Program-made: the position numbers and the translations under genes
Shown: piece by piece, positions 1 through 9,800 of the stretch
Position numbering within the stretch: position 1 is the first letter of the stretch
Layout of the letters: each line of letters opens with the position of its first letter
The notes under the pieces: generated by a model
Databases searched by the model: none
The model's input: the letters and a program-made list of their open reading frames with translations, nothing else
Told to the model about the DNA's origin: nothing
NCBI GenBank assembly: GCA_012270975.1
Contig: JAAXHH010000034.1
Coordinates: 221,364 to 285,363 of the forward strand
Origin: Candidatus Latescibacterota bacterium
Lineage (GTDB): Bacteria; JAAXHH01
Length of the DNA stretch: 64,000 nt
Direction: 5' to 3'

Positions 1-430
1 CCACCACCATGTCCTCGGACTGGTACTCCCGCAGCTTGCGGGCGTTTTCATCCAGGGCCGAACGCTGGTCTTCCCGGACGTTTGACATGTCGTAATCAAA
101 GTAGATAGTGGCCAGTGACATCATCTCCATGTGCAGAGCTTCGGCGGCCCTGCGGGCTTCCTCTTCGGCCAGACGGCGGGCTTCTTCCTCGGCCGCGAGA
201 CGGGCTTCCTCTTCGGCCAGGCGACGGGCTTCTTCTTCGGCCGCGAGACGGGCTTCCTCTTCAGCGCGTACCGCTCTGAGCGAATCCGCTATGGCCTGTT
301 GACGCGCGGCCTCCATCGCGGCCAGTTCTTCCGCGGAAGGGCCCCTGGCACAGGCGGCACCCATCCACGCGGAAGCGGCGACCATCAAACAGAGCGCCAG
401 GACCGAATACGTGCTGCGCCATCTTTTCAT
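1..430 (-). CDS. pal: Peptidoglycan-associated lipoprotein Pal (OmpA family), 3' end cut by window edge
   Basis: Partial gene; 143 codons are visible and the rest lies left of position 1. The N-terminus has a basic start (MKRWRS), a hydrophobic segment and a lipobox-like GAAC at about residue 26, so it is probably a lipidated outer-membrane protein. A strongly charged, Ala/Glu/Arg-rich helical stretch follows, encoded by a 48-bp tandem repeat. The OmpA-C/Pal domain then begins with IYFDYDMSNVRED, the peptidoglycan-binding signature start. The ATG at 430 has an AAGGAG ribosome site about 7 nt upstream. It is the last gene of the Tol-Pal run, where Pal binds TolB and tethers the outer membrane to murein. 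An Ala/Glu-rich linker of this length is unusual for Pal. Confidence 0.9.
   Translation of the reverse strand, partial: MKRWRSTYSVLALCLMVAASAWMGAACARGPSAEELAAMEAARQQAIADSLRAVRAEEEARLAAEEEARRLAEEEARLAAEEEARRLAEEEARRAAEALHMEMMSLATIYFDYDMSNVREDQRSALDENARKLREYQSEDMVV
154..264 (-). repeat. 48-bp coding tandem repeat inside pal
   Basis: Two 48-bp units (154-201 and 202-249) and the first 15 bases of a third (250-264) match with only a few substitutions. They encode a repeating E-E-A-R-R/L-L-A-A-E pattern, predicted to be a charged helix between the lipid anchor and the OmpA domain. The period is a multiple of three, so copy changes would alter linker length without a frameshift. Confidence 0.9.
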
Positions 431-595
431 TATAGCACTCCTTTCACGTGGGTGCGTTACTCATCCATCACTGAGCGGCAGGCATATGGACACCTTCTCG
501 ACCTCACCGTGTTTTTCGATGCGTGGGTCAAACCGGCACATCCACACTTAAAATCTCCATTTGGCGGCGAAAGTAAAGTAAAAAGTCAGCCTTCC

Positions 596-1399
596 TCAGT
601 CCTCCGGCATCAGGTCCAGTCTCATCCTCGCGAGCTGGGCCTCCTCGGTATCCGGGAATTCACCGATGACCCGTTCCAGGAAGGACCGCGCCTCGGACTG
701 TTCCTTCCGGGCCACCTTGATGAAGGCGATCTTCAACAGGGTGGCCGGCACCTTGTTTCCATCCGGATAAGCGTCCAACACCATCTCGTAGGCATCGAGC
801 GCCTGGGTGTACAGGCTCTGGGTATAGTAGCAGTCGCCGATATAGAACTGCGCGTCGTCTGCCAGGTCCGAGTCAGGGAAGTACTCGATGTACTGGGTAA
901 ACTGCCGGACCGCCACGTCGTAGCTGCCCCGCTGGTAGTCCCCCAGCGCCAGGTCGTACAGTTCACCCGGATCGAATAACCCGGACGGCAGAGCGGACGT
1001 ATCCGGCCTTGCCGGCGCGCTCAGCTGGACCTGCAGGCTCTCCAGCCTGCGTACCAGGGCCGAAAACTGACGGTCGCTTTCCGTGATGCGTGTGGTAAGT
1101 ACCAGCAACCGGTTTTCCACGCCGCTGACCCGCTGCCCCATGTCGGCCCGCATGCGCAGCAACTCGTCCATCTGGTCCCGCACGAGGGCTTCCAGCCGCT
1201 CGATGTGCACTTTCAGCGAGTCAATGTCCTCCTGAAGGGCGATCTCCTCGCGCATGACCTGCATTTGGGCCCGCAGATGCGTCGTGTCGTTCTTCAGGTT
1301 GGTCAGGTCGGACTGGACACCGCAAGCGCTTATAACGAGCAGGACGACGACCGCCGGCAGCACGCCCCGGCCGAGGTGTTTCAAGGTCCTTTCTTTCAT
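596..1399 (-). CDS. cpoB: Tol-Pal system periplasmic TPR protein CpoB/YbgF
   Basis: A 267-residue protein with a hydrophobic N-terminus and a possible lipobox (ISAC, residues 23-26). A long coiled coil covers roughly residues 30-125. The C-terminal TPR block (about 145-265) has the repeated 'Y..A...Y....D..P.S....A.' pattern, for example YDLALGDYQRGSYDVAVRQF, typical of YbgF. In characterised bacteria CpoB coordinates Tol energy use with peptidoglycan synthesis at division. It lies directly after tolB and before pal on the same strand. In the usual E. coli order pal precedes cpoB, so the two are swapped here. Lipidation would be atypical for the family and is only an inference from the Cys. 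Confidence 0.9.
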   Translation of the reverse strand: MKERTLKHLGRGVLPAVVVLLVISACGVQSDLTNLKNDTTHLRAQMQVMREEIALQEDIDSLKVHIERLEALVRDQMDELLRMRADMGQRVSGVENRLLVLTTRITESDRQFSALVRRLESLQVQLSAPARPDTSALPSGLFDPGELYDLALGDYQRGSYDVAVRQFTQYIEYFPDSDLADDAQFYIGDCYYTQSLYTQALDAYEMVLDAYPDGNKVPATLLKIAFIKVARKEQSEARSFLERVIGEFPDTEEAQLARMRLDLMPED

Positions 1400-1421
1400 T
1401 TCTCCTCAATCCACTTCGATT

Positions 1422-2861
1422 TCATTCGGGCCTGGGTCCCCAGCCGGGTTGCCGGTTGTTGCCCGCCGTGATGACGGGATGGACATCTCCTCCGTTCCAG
1501 GACATCCGGTAGATATGGTACTCTCCCCTGCGGGCCCGGTCGGAACCGAAGAGTATATGCAATCCGTCCGGGGACCAGGTCGGGTTCACATTGTCTCCTT
1601 CCGGTCCGCGGACACCCGTGAGTTTCACCAGGTTGTTGCCGTTGACATCGCAGGTGTAAATGTTGAAGACCCGCCTGGAGCCTCCCCGGCGCCCCGGCGC
1701 CATATCACCGCCCACGAAGGCGATGCGGTCGCCCCGGGGCGACCAGGACGGCGATCCGTTGTAGCCGCCCTCGAAGGTGATGCGATGATCATTCGAGCCA
1801 TCGATATTAATAACGTACAGGTGCTTCTGTGTCAATCGGTCCGACATATATACCACCTGGTCGCCCCGCGGTGACCAGGACGGTGAAACGTTGATCCCGT
1901 AACCGGTCGCCAGCGGCACCAGTCTGCTTCCGTCCAACGTGCTGATGTAAAGCTTGGACATCCCCTCCGTGACCAGGGCCACGATCAGGTGGCGGCCGTC
2001 GGGAGACCAGCGCGGTGAGAGCACCGTTCTCCCTTTGAAAGAGACCTTGCTGGTTTCCCCGCTCCGCAAGTCGAGCAGATACAGTTCGTGAGGCCCGTCC
2101 CGGTAGGAAGTGTAGGCGATCCTGGTGCCGTCCGGGGACCAGGCCGGCGAGTATTTCCGTGCGCCGTCCCGGGTCAGCTGGCGGACATTGAACCCGTCGT
2201 AGTCCGATGTATACAGTTCCGGGGCGCCGCTGCGCCGGGAGATGAAGACGACACGGGTCTGCGCGATGCCCCGGTCCCCGGTCAGCTGGAACACGATGTC
2301 GTCGGCCATGAGATGCACAATCCTTCTCAGGGTCAGACCGAATGCGGCGTACCCCTTTTCCAGGATCGTTCGCCGGGTGCCCACGTCGGTGAGACGCACG
2401 GTGATTTCCACCTGGGATCCCGTAACTTCATACGTTCCCGACACCATGACCTGTACGGACAGCTTGCGAAGCAGCTCCAGGTCCACTTCTCCGGCGGCGT
2501 CCAGAAACACGTAGGTGGTATCGCCGGCGCTGTCCGTCAGAACCTGAGAACCATCGTCCGCTCCGACCCGGGCCGGAATGGAAAGGTCCCGTACGGCAAA
2601 TACGCCGGAGAACGACAGGTCCCGCTTAAGCACCTGGTTGACGGTGTCCTGCACTGCGGCGTCGAATGCCGTTCCGTCCCGGGGGCCAAAGGGCTTGAAG
2701 GCGATCGGTATGCGGGGGGAGACACGGGCCTGAACGCTGAGATTGACCTCGTCCTGGGCCGACGCGGACCGCGCGCCGAGCAGGGACAGGACGCAGGCCG
2801 CCAGCAAAATCCTCAGCGGCCAGACACTCCGAATCGGCCAGGCACTCCGCTGTTCTATCAT
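1422..2861 (-). CDS. tolB: Tol-Pal system beta-propeller protein TolB
   Basis: A 479-residue periplasmic protein. A signal peptide (hydrophobic LRILLAACVLSLLG, then ARSASAQ) is followed by the TolB N-terminal domain (about 40-185) and a six-blade WD40-like/PD40 propeller with repeated 'SPAWSPDGTRIAYTS'-type blades. The propeller normally binds Pal and the colicin/TolA partners. I chose the ATG at 2861, which has GGAAGG about 9 nt upstream and gives a clean signal peptide. An ATG at 2891 would add ten non-typical residues. The gene sits 22 nt upstream of cpoB and follows the TonB/TolA-like gene, so it belongs to the Tol operon. Confidence 0.93.
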   Translation of the reverse strand: MIEQRSAWPIRSVWPLRILLAACVLSLLGARSASAQDEVNLSVQARVSPRIPIAFKPFGPRDGTAFDAAVQDTVNQVLKRDLSFSGVFAVRDLSIPARVGADDGSQVLTDSAGDTTYVFLDAAGEVDLELLRKLSVQVMVSGTYEVTGSQVEITVRLTDVGTRRTILEKGYAAFGLTLRRIVHLMADDIVFQLTGDRGIAQTRVVFISRRSGAPELYTSDYDGFNVRQLTRDGARKYSPAWSPDGTRIAYTSYRDGPHELYLLDLRSGETSKVSFKGRTVLSPRWSPDGRHLIVALVTEGMSKLYISTLDGSRLVPLATGYGINVSPSWSPRGDQVVYMSDRLTQKHLYVINIDGSNDHRITFEGGYNGSPSWSPRGDRIAFVGGDMAPGRRGGSRRVFNIYTCDVNGNNLVKLTGVRGPEGDNVNPTWSPDGLHILFGSDRARRGEYHIYRMSWNGGDVHPVITAGNNRQPGWGPRPE

Positions 2862-2928
2862 TTCAGGCCTTCCGTGATGAAAACCGATCATGGCCTCGGG
2901 TTTGGTATCGTGTGCAAACGCTTCTGCT

Positions 2929-3552
2929 TCACAACGCGTACTGGAAGGCGAAATGCACGCCCAGGTAGGACTTCCTGTAACCTTCCGGCAGCGGCGGCAG
3001 CGGATCGGCCGCGTTCAGCGCCCGTTGCGCCGCCAGGTCGAATACCGGGTTGGAAGACGAGCGCTCCATGACGACGCCGGTAATCCGGCCCGACCGGACC
3101 ACGCGAAAATAGATGACCGTCTCGAGGCGCGTTACGCCGAGCATCCTGGGCACGTTGAAATGCTGTTGTATCTTACGCTGCATTATGCCCAGGTAGTACG
3201 GGAATTCGAAATCCCGCTCGTCCAGGCGGATTTCCGGAGAATCGGTCTCAAAGGTCTGAGGCGCTTCCGGTCCGGGGTCCGGTTCTTCAGAGACCAGGCG
3301 CGGCGTCCGTTCCAGCGCCAGGGCCGCCTCTTCCTGCGGCGCGGCGGCCTCCTTCTTCGAGACGACTTCGTACGCCTCGTCTATCAAGGGCGGACGTCGA
3401 ATCGACGGGCTTTCGTTCAACGTTACGAGATCGACCCGGTAGACCTGCTGGTCCAGCGATGACGCCGGCGTAGGCCACCAGGTGTTCAAACCGATCAACC
3501 CGGCGATAACCGCGATATGCAGGAATCCGGAAGCCCAGATCATGCGTGTCAT
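2929..3552 (-). CDS. TonB/TolA-family energy transducer
   Basis: A 207-residue protein with one N-terminal transmembrane helix (about residues 5-25), a periplasmic acidic and Pro-rich linker (about 35-115) and a TonB-like C-terminal domain (about 120-207). That domain contains the family-typical stretches VIYFRVVRSGRITGVVMERS and FDLAAQRALNAADPLPPLP. It would carry proton-motive-force energy from the TolQ/R-type complex to the outer membrane. Its place between tolR and tolB makes it the functional TolA, although the C-terminal fold reads more like TonB. It could also serve the two TonB-dependent receptors nearby. Its ATG overlaps the tolR stop (TAATG). Confidence 0.85.
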   Translation of the reverse strand: MTRMIWASGFLHIAVIAGLIGLNTWWPTPASSLDQQVYRVDLVTLNESPSIRRPPLIDEAYEVVSKKEAAAPQEEAALALERTPRLVSEEPDPGPEAPQTFETDSPEIRLDERDFEFPYYLGIMQRKIQQHFNVPRMLGVTRLETVIYFRVVRSGRITGVVMERSSSNPVFDLAAQRALNAADPLPPLPEGYRKSYLGVHFAFQYAL

Positions 3553-3971
3553 TATCGTGACGGTCTCAGACTGGTCGCCAGTCCTATCTGGGTTACGCCG
3601 TGCTCCTTGAGTTTATCGAGCACGGCAATGACGGTGCCGTAGGGCACCTGTTCGTCTCCGCGGATAAATACCGGTTTATCCTGCTGTTCCTCGAATATCT
3701 CCCTGAACACCCCGTCGAACTGGGCGATCGAAAGCTGCCGGTCTTCCAGGTAGAGCGTCCCTTCGCTCGTTATCGTAATGACGAGGCCCTCGCCGAGATC
3801 CGGTGCGGCCGCGCTCGCCCTCGGCAGATCCACCTGGACGCCGCTCTGGATCATCGGCGTGGTGATCATGAAGATGATCAGGAGCACGGTCATGACGTCG
3901 ACCAGCGCCGTGACCCTGATTTCCGAAAGGACGCGGGGCGAACCCGCGCTATTGAAATCAAACGAATTCAT
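3552..3971 (-). CDS. tolR: Biopolymer transport protein TolR/ExbD
   Basis: A 139-residue ExbD/TolR protein: one transmembrane helix (ALVDVMTVLLIIFMITTPM, about residues 22-40) that carries the conserved Asp (VDVMTVLLIIFM) needed for proton coupling, then a small periplasmic domain. It forms the stator with the upstream TolQ/ExbB-type protein. Start and stop overlap both neighbours (ATGA with tolQ, TAATG with the transducer), so translation is probably coupled across the three genes. Sequence alone does not separate ExbD from TolR. Operon context favours TolR. Confidence 0.92.
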   Translation of the reverse strand: MNSFDFNSAGSPRVLSEIRVTALVDVMTVLLIIFMITTPMIQSGVQVDLPRASAAAPDLGEGLVITITSEGTLYLEDRQLSIAQFDGVFREIFEEQQDKPVFIRGDEQVPYGTVIAVLDKLKEHGVTQIGLATSLRPSR

Positions 3972-4666
3972 GACGTCCCCGCAACTGCCCGCGACTGGAG
4001 GATGTTCATGACCGCGGTGGCCAGGTCCTCAAGTTCCAGGCCCAGTTCCCGCGACCGCTGCACGAAGTAGTTGTACGCCACCATGGCCGGGATCGCCACG
4101 GCCAGGCCCGCGATCGTCGTGATCAGGGCTTCCGCGATACCGGGCGCCACGACCACGATGTTGGTGGAGCCCTGGGTACTGATGTCCAGAAAAGCGGTCA
4201 TGACCCCCCACACCGTTCCGAACAGGCCCAGAAACGGGCACACGCTTCCCGCGGTGGCCAGTATGGGCAGCCGTCGTTCGAACCGGGCCAGTTCCCGGTG
4301 GGCGGCCAGCCGCAGGTCGCGAAAGACGGATTCCACCACGTCCTGGCCGATCTCCTTCGACCGGTCTTCCGTGCCGCCTGGAGGGGAGAAGGCCGACTCG
4401 TGCTTCTGGTATACCTCTCGAAAGACGACTGCGGCGGGACTGCAGGGCCACTTCGAAGCGACGGCATAAACCTGGTCGCAGTCGCGCTGATTTTGGAAGA
4501 AAGCCAGGAAACGCCGGGACTGCGCCTGGGCCCGGCGGAAGTACCGCCAGCGCTCCGCCATAATCGCCCACGAAACGATCGAGAAGATCAGCAGGACGAT
4601 GATAACGGACTTGGCGACGGCGCCCGAATCCAGAATCAGATTCAGGATACTGATTTCGGATGACAA
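3968..4666 (-). CDS. tolQ: MotA/TolQ/ExbB proton channel protein
   Basis: A 232-residue protein with the three-helix TolQ/ExbB plan: an N-terminal helix (about 18-38), a cytoplasmic region (about 45-130) and a helical hairpin (about 135-210). The signature LATAGSVCPFLGLFGTVWGV and the following GIAEALITTIAGLAVAIPA are diagnostic. It forms the inner-membrane proton channel with TolR. The start is a TTG at 4666 because no in-frame ATG precedes the first helix, and a purine-rich GGGTAAGAAAG lies just upstream. It is the first gene of the Tol operon, with a sigma70-like promoter at 4719-4746. Confidence 0.92.
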   Translation of the reverse strand: MSSEISILNLILDSGAVAKSVIIVLLIFSIVSWAIMAERWRYFRRAQAQSRRFLAFFQNQRDCDQVYAVASKWPCSPAAVVFREVYQKHESAFSPPGGTEDRSKEIGQDVVESVFRDLRLAAHRELARFERRLPILATAGSVCPFLGLFGTVWGVMTAFLDISTQGSTNIVVVAPGIAEALITTIAGLAVAIPAMVAYNYFVQRSRELGLELEDLATAVMNILQSRAVAGTS

Positions 4667-4718
4667 AGTGCTTTCTTACCCTTTCGACCTATGTCGTGTC
4701 CCTGTACGGCGGCTTGAA

Positions 4719-4746
4719 AGTAAAAACCCGGAAGCGGGGGTGTCAA
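4719..4746 (-). promoter_or_regulatory. Sigma70-like promoter of the tol operon
   Basis: On the minus strand a perfect -35 TTGACA (4741-4746) is followed, after 16 nt, by TTTACT (4719-4724; 4 of 6 matches to TATAAT). It lies about 50 nt upstream of the tolQ start in the gap after the dehydrogenase gene. Predicted from sequence only. Confidence 0.55.
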
Positions 4747-4776
4747 GTACCATGGGAATCCCGGACATCGCCGGTC

Positions 4777-5730
4777 CTACGCCCTGATCAGCGCGACTTC
4801 GACGGCCAGGTTCGGATGCCCGTCGATCAGTTCGAGGGCTTCGGCAATGCGATGCACGGGGAACACATGGGACAGCAGGGGACGCAGTCTGACCGCGCCG
4901 ATGCCGACGAGCTTCAACCCTCGTTCGAGCAGGTAGGCGGTTTCGAACGGCTGTTCCCGGCCCATGATCAGTTGCAGCGATCGTTCCGACCAGGCCTGCA
5001 TTTCGATGGATACGGAGCGTGTAACGGGTTTGAGGACGACGAGCTTCCCGCCCGGACGCAGCATCGCCGCGCATTGAAAAAAGGAAGACTCGTTGCCGGC
5101 GCATTCGAGACAGACATCCACACCCATACCGCCGGTCTGGTCCATGACGCGCCGTTGGGCGTCCTCCGTGGAGACGTTGATCACGGTGTCCGCGCCCGCG
5201 TCCCGCGCACGCTGCAGGCGCTTCGCGTGCAGGTCCGCCGCGATTACCGTCGCAGCCCCCGATATGCGCGCGATCTGCGTACTCAGCAGGCCGGTGGTCC
5301 CCGCACCGCTGATGAAAACCGACCTGCCTTTCACCTGGGCGCATTCCATTCCGTTCAGGACCGTCGGCATCAGGGCGGCTATGGCGCCCTCTTCAAAACT
5401 GATGCCCATCGGCAACTTTACGACGTGGTACGCGGGTACGCTGTGGTATTCAGCAAAACCGCCGTCGGTATGGAAGGCAACGACCCGGTCGCCCGGTGCG
5501 AGCGCCTCCACGCGCCCCCCGGCTTTCTCGATGATTCCCGTGAAACACCGGCCCAACGACAGATGGCGGCCGTTGGCGGCCGATACGGGCGTGTCCCCGG
5601 CATCGGCAACGCCCCGTCGGGACAGGACACACGCCCGCGCCTTGAGCAGCACTTCCGCGTCGCTGCAGGAAGGCACGGGTCCGCTGGATACCTCGGGATT
5701 GCCATCCGTATCCAGCGTAAGTTTCTGCAT
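4777..5730 (-). CDS. Medium-chain dehydrogenase/reductase lacking the usual zinc ligands
   Basis: A 317-residue MDR-superfamily oxidoreductase with an N-terminal GroES-like domain (about 1-140) and a Rossmann NAD(P) domain. The dinucleotide motif is FISGAGTTGLLSTQIAR, and VDVCLECAGN marks the later part of the fold. Threonine- and sorbitol-dehydrogenase relatives carry a catalytic Cys (C-G-I-C-G-S-D) and a GHE motif. Here the equivalents read CVLSRRGVADAG and GRCFTG, so the catalytic zinc site appears lost and the protein may act as a zinc-independent reductase. The ATG at 5730 has GAAGAGG just upstream; an upstream TTG would add 31 unrelated residues. It lies about 110 nt downstream of the flavoprotein gene. 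The substrate is unknown. Confidence 0.8.
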   Translation of the reverse strand: MQKLTLDTDGNPEVSSGPVPSCSDAEVLLKARACVLSRRGVADAGDTPVSAANGRHLSLGRCFTGIIEKAGGRVEALAPGDRVVAFHTDGGFAEYHSVPAYHVVKLPMGISFEEGAIAALMPTVLNGMECAQVKGRSVFISGAGTTGLLSTQIARISGAATVIAADLHAKRLQRARDAGADTVINVSTEDAQRRVMDQTGGMGVDVCLECAGNESSFFQCAAMLRPGGKLVVLKPVTRSVSIEMQAWSERSLQLIMGREQPFETAYLLERGLKLVGIGAVRLRPLLSHVFPVHRIAEALELIDGHPNLAVEVALIRA

Positions 5731-5839
5731 GGCGGCCTCTTCGTCGCACAGATCGCGACCGGATCCGGCGCTTCGCATGGCCGGGAGACCCGGGAGGCGG
5801 GCTGCTTGTTTATCTTGACGCAAACCGTCCGGCCTCCGG

Positions 5840-6772
5840 CTACCAGTATTCTTCGAAGTGAATGTTTCCCTTGTCCCTTCGATGATCCGCCTTGAATCCG
5901 CGCGACTCGAGCAGCTCGACCATACCGGTGGGCGAGGGATAGGACTTGTCTCCCTCCCTGGTGTACTTGGGCACGCCGATCATGTCGGGGTTTCCACAGA
6001 TGTACACGTGCGTCCTGTCCGGGTCCAGGACGATACCGGTCCTTTCTTCCAGTTCCCCTGTACTTACGAGGTCCTGTATATACACCTTGCGGTCGAGATT
6101 GTGCGCTTCCCGGGTGGTGAGCGTGATGTAGTGGTAGTTCGGGTGAAGCTCCTCCAGCCGCTCGTTGGTATCCTGGTAGCCCAGGTCCCGGGCGTACCGT
6201 ACGCACACCACCGATATGATGTCGGGCTCGTGGCCGTTACGCATCAGATCGGCGATCATGCAGTTGTGGGGCGCCTCTCCGGTGCCCGTGGCCGCGAAAA
6301 TGACCTGGTCGCCCGGCCCCACGTGCTCCAGGGTGTAATGCCCCGTCACCTTGGGCCCCATCCAGAGCCGGTCGCCCTCCTTCAGCATCCAGAGCCTGGG
6401 CGTGAGGGAGGGGTCCTGGCCCTCTTCGCCGTCACGAGCCACGAGCGTAATGTAGAACTCGTAGTAATCCATGTCCCCCGGTTCCAGCAATTGGCCGGGG
6501 TCGTCCTCATACATGGGAAAGGACATGGAATAGGCACGGCGGACCAGCTTCGTCTTGAGATTCTCGTTTACGTCCTCGTTGTGGGCCGGATCGTTGGTGG
6601 GTTCCCAGTCGCCCAGGCCGAGGGTCGTGTACTGCCCGGGCACGTACGGCGGGAGTTCGTCGTCCGGTTTCACCCGGATGATCCACAGTTCGGGGTTCAG
6701 CTCATGGATTTCGGTAAGTGTGGCGTTGTAATGTTGCTCCCTTAAGGCCCTGATCTCTTCTGACGTATGCAT
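5840..6772 (-). CDS. Ferredoxin-NADP reductase-family flavoprotein
   Basis: A 310-residue FNR-type reductase. The FAD domain shows PGQYTTLGL and RRAYSMS (the R-x-Y-S flavin motif). The NAD(P) domain shows FAATGTGEAPHNCMI, then VRYARDLGYQ and VYICGNPDMIG, and the protein ends in an aromatic residue (EEYW) as typical for bacterial Fpr-like enzymes. It probably moves electrons between NADPH and ferredoxin or flavodoxin. An acidic insertion sits before the R-x-Y-S motif and another after it, so it is somewhat longer than E. coli Fpr (248 aa). The start is the ATG at 6772, with GGCAGG upstream. The next gene downstream is a dehydrogenase, so the two may share an electron route. Confidence 0.85.
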   Translation of the reverse strand: MHTSEEIRALREQHYNATLTEIHELNPELWIIRVKPDDELPPYVPGQYTTLGLGDWEPTNDPAHNEDVNENLKTKLVRRAYSMSFPMYEDDPGQLLEPGDMDYYEFYITLVARDGEEGQDPSLTPRLWMLKEGDRLWMGPKVTGHYTLEHVGPGDQVIFAATGTGEAPHNCMIADLMRNGHEPDIISVVCVRYARDLGYQDTNERLEELHPNYHYITLTTREAHNLDRKVYIQDLVSTGELEERTGIVLDPDRTHVYICGNPDMIGVPKYTREGDKSYPSPTGMVELLESRGFKADHRRDKGNIHFEEYW

Positions 6773-6869
6773 GTATACCTGCCGTATCTCCGTGTCTGGG
6801 CATTGGTGAATCAACGGGTCTACGCCGACCGCCGGACCGCCGTTTAATGAGTATCCCGGAAAACGGCGC

Positions 6870-9800
6870 CTAGAAATCGGCGCCTATCGTGAAGAAGAAC
6901 TGGGTATCGTTCAACGCACTCCGCAGACGGTACGAACGCGTACCCGGGAACTCGGATTCCAGTCCCTGGGGCACGTTGGGGAGGTTTTCGTCGTTGTACC
7001 ATGACGGACGCCTTCCCAGGTCGAACTGGCGGGCGATGTCGAACTTCAGAATCAGGAAGCCGACGCGCGCCCGGGCGCCGATCCCGTAGGCCACGGCGAT
7101 CGGCCCTCCCGCGAGTTCTTCCATCGTACCGGGTCCCAGCCCGTTGTTCCGGACGAGCCTGCCGTCGACGAAATCACCCACGTTGGGGTAGCCTGCGTAC
7201 TGATTGGCCTGCACGGCGCTGGTGTTCTGGTCCCACGCGCTTCCCGCGTCGACGAACAGCGAGCCCCGGATCTGCTGGAAGGCGAGCGGAAGCGGCCAGC
7301 CCATGGCCAGCACATCGATCAGGGGAAACCGGAATTCCGCGTTGACCATCGCGACCTTGCTCCCCCAGGCGGACCAGTAGTTGGCGCCCCGGAAGTCGTA
7401 CGGGCCTCCGAAGGGATAGAGTTCCTGGTCGCGCCCCTCGCTGGCCAGTCCGAACAGGCGGAATGCAAAGGCGTAGCGCTGCAGCACATTGAAGTACGTA
7501 CGGTAATCGATGAAGGCGCGGGTATACTCCAACTCCCCGAAGGTCGGTGTCACCTCCACGCGGCCCCGGGCTCCGGCGATCGGACCGGTAACGCCGTAGA
7601 GGGTATGATCGGTGACCAGGGCGATGCTGGGCTGAATGAAGTTCACGCTGCCGAGGCTTCCGCGCCGGGTCCGACGGATACCGAAGTAATTCCAACTCAC
7701 ATCCACCAGTTGACGGCTTCGATGCACCCCCTGGACACCCAGCTCAATGCGGCTGAACTGGCTGAATGGCCGGCTTACGAAGAAATGAACGCCGCGGTTG
7801 ACCTGGGTCGTCACCTGAGTAAGAATGGGGCTCTGGTAGTTGTAGAACAGGTCGTAGCTGTACTGGAACGCCGCTACGCTCCAGTTGACGCGCCGGGTCA
7901 GATTGGTGTACTGGAGCAGCAGGTTCGCGTCCGTCAGGGATCCGAAAACGTTGGCGCCGACGAGGATCTTGTGATTGTTCAGGATATCGCTGAAGGACAG
8001 GAGGGAACTGCCCACCAGGCCGAATTGCGTCGAGTAACCGGCATTCCCCCCGATGTAGTCCAGGCCGAAACGGGGAGAGTACTTCCTCTTCTTGAACGTG
8101 CCATCGATCCAGGCGGTCGTATCCGGCAGCTCGCCCCCCGGCCCGATCCCTCGCAGGACGGGTGCGAAAGGAAACTCCGGTTCCTGAAGGAGTTCGGTAC
8201 TCTCGGTCTCCTCGGGCGCCTCGTCCGGCGGTGCCGCTTCCGTGGCGGACGTCGTATCGGGAGGCGCCGTAAGTACGGTCCGGACCGTGGTTGCTTTTTC
8301 CCGCCCGGATTCGGAACTCGATTGTCCTTCCCGGGGCGCGGCCTCCGGCGGCGTGGTCAGGGGATCGGCGATCGTCACGGCGGCATCCGGCGAAGCCCCG
8401 TCTCCTTCGCCCGGGGCAGGACTTTCTTCGGAAGGTTCGGTTCTCAGGGGCGGGGCGAGTTGCTGCGCCACCGGCGCCGCGCCGGGCGTCGCCGCCTTGG
8501 CGTGATCATAGGGCTCCTTCATCAACGACGCCGGGTCGGTGATGGCGAACAGGTCGAATCCTCCCCAGGACAGGGAGGAAAAGACCAGGCGGTCCGCCTT
8601 CTGCGCCCAGGTGATGGCGGGACCCGCGGCCGTAACGTTGGTCACTCCGGTCAGGACATTGGTAATCTGGTAGGTCTCCCTGGAATTCATGTCCCAGATG
8701 AAGATGTTGGAAATGCCGGTGCGGTCCGATATGAAGGCGATCTTCTCACCATCGGCGGACCACTGCGGCGAAATGCTTTTGCCGATCTGATCCGGGATCT
8801 TCTCGATCTCTCCCGTGGCCAGGTCGTAGAGCGCGAGTTGCTGGTACCCGAAGGTGAGCGTCCTGAAATTGGTCACATCGCCCCGGTCCGTGGAAAAGGC
8901 GATCTTCCTGCCGTCCGGCGACCACACTGGATCCCGGTCGGTGTACCGGTCCCGGGTCAGCGCCGTCAGATTGCCTCCCGTGGCGTCCACCACGTACAGG
9001 TCCGACTGTCCGCCCTGGAGACCGACGAAAACCAGCTTCTTGCCATCCGGCGACCAGTTCGGCGACGTGGCGCCGTCCAGGTCGACCTTGATGCGCCTGA
9101 TCACGTTTCGCTCCCTGACGTCCATGACGTACAGGGCGTCCCGCGCCCCCACCTTGGCCGGAAAGGCGATATGCCGCTCGTCGGGCGACCAGGAAATGGA
9201 AGTGGAAAAAAACCGGAGGGACTCGAAATCGGCCGAGCGCTCGCCCTCGACGAGCTTGGAAATGACTTCGCCGTTGATGGCGGAGGCAAGGTAGATATCG
9301 TTGTAGAGGCTTTTGTTGGAGATGAAAACGAGCTTGTCGCCCCGCGGCGAGATCGCGGGAGCGAGGTGCAGCCCCGCGCGGGATTCCCGGACGTCGGTCA
9401 GCTGCCGGGCAAAGGCATCGGGCTTGTCGTAGTCCTTGATCTGCGGCAGGTACGTCTTGCGCACATGCTCGTTCCACTCGTCGGACAGCTTCTCGATATC
9501 CTTGCCGATGGAGGAACGAAAGGCCTCGTTTACGTTCCGCATGCGGCCCGTCTTGCGGAGGATCTCGCCGATCTTGCGGTCACCGTACCGGTCGCCGATG
9601 TAGGCGAAGAGGGCCTGGCCGAACCGGTATACGCCGAAACTGTAGTCCATGGACGGTATGGTCGGTGGAAGGTAACCCTGCAGTGCGGCGTCCCGAAGCC
9701 ACATATGGGTATACGCGTCGATACCGCCCAGGGACAGGTATTCCGCCATGCCCTCCATGAACCAGAGGGGCGCGACGAAGGCCATGGGATTCAGGATGGA

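Noticed and set aside
154..264. CRISPR-like short repeat array
   Set aside because: The units are adjacent without spacers and lie in frame inside pal; they are coding repeats.
5731..5823. N-terminal extension of the dehydrogenase from a TTG
   Set aside because: The 31 extra residues are unlike the family and the ATG at 5730 has its own ribosome site.
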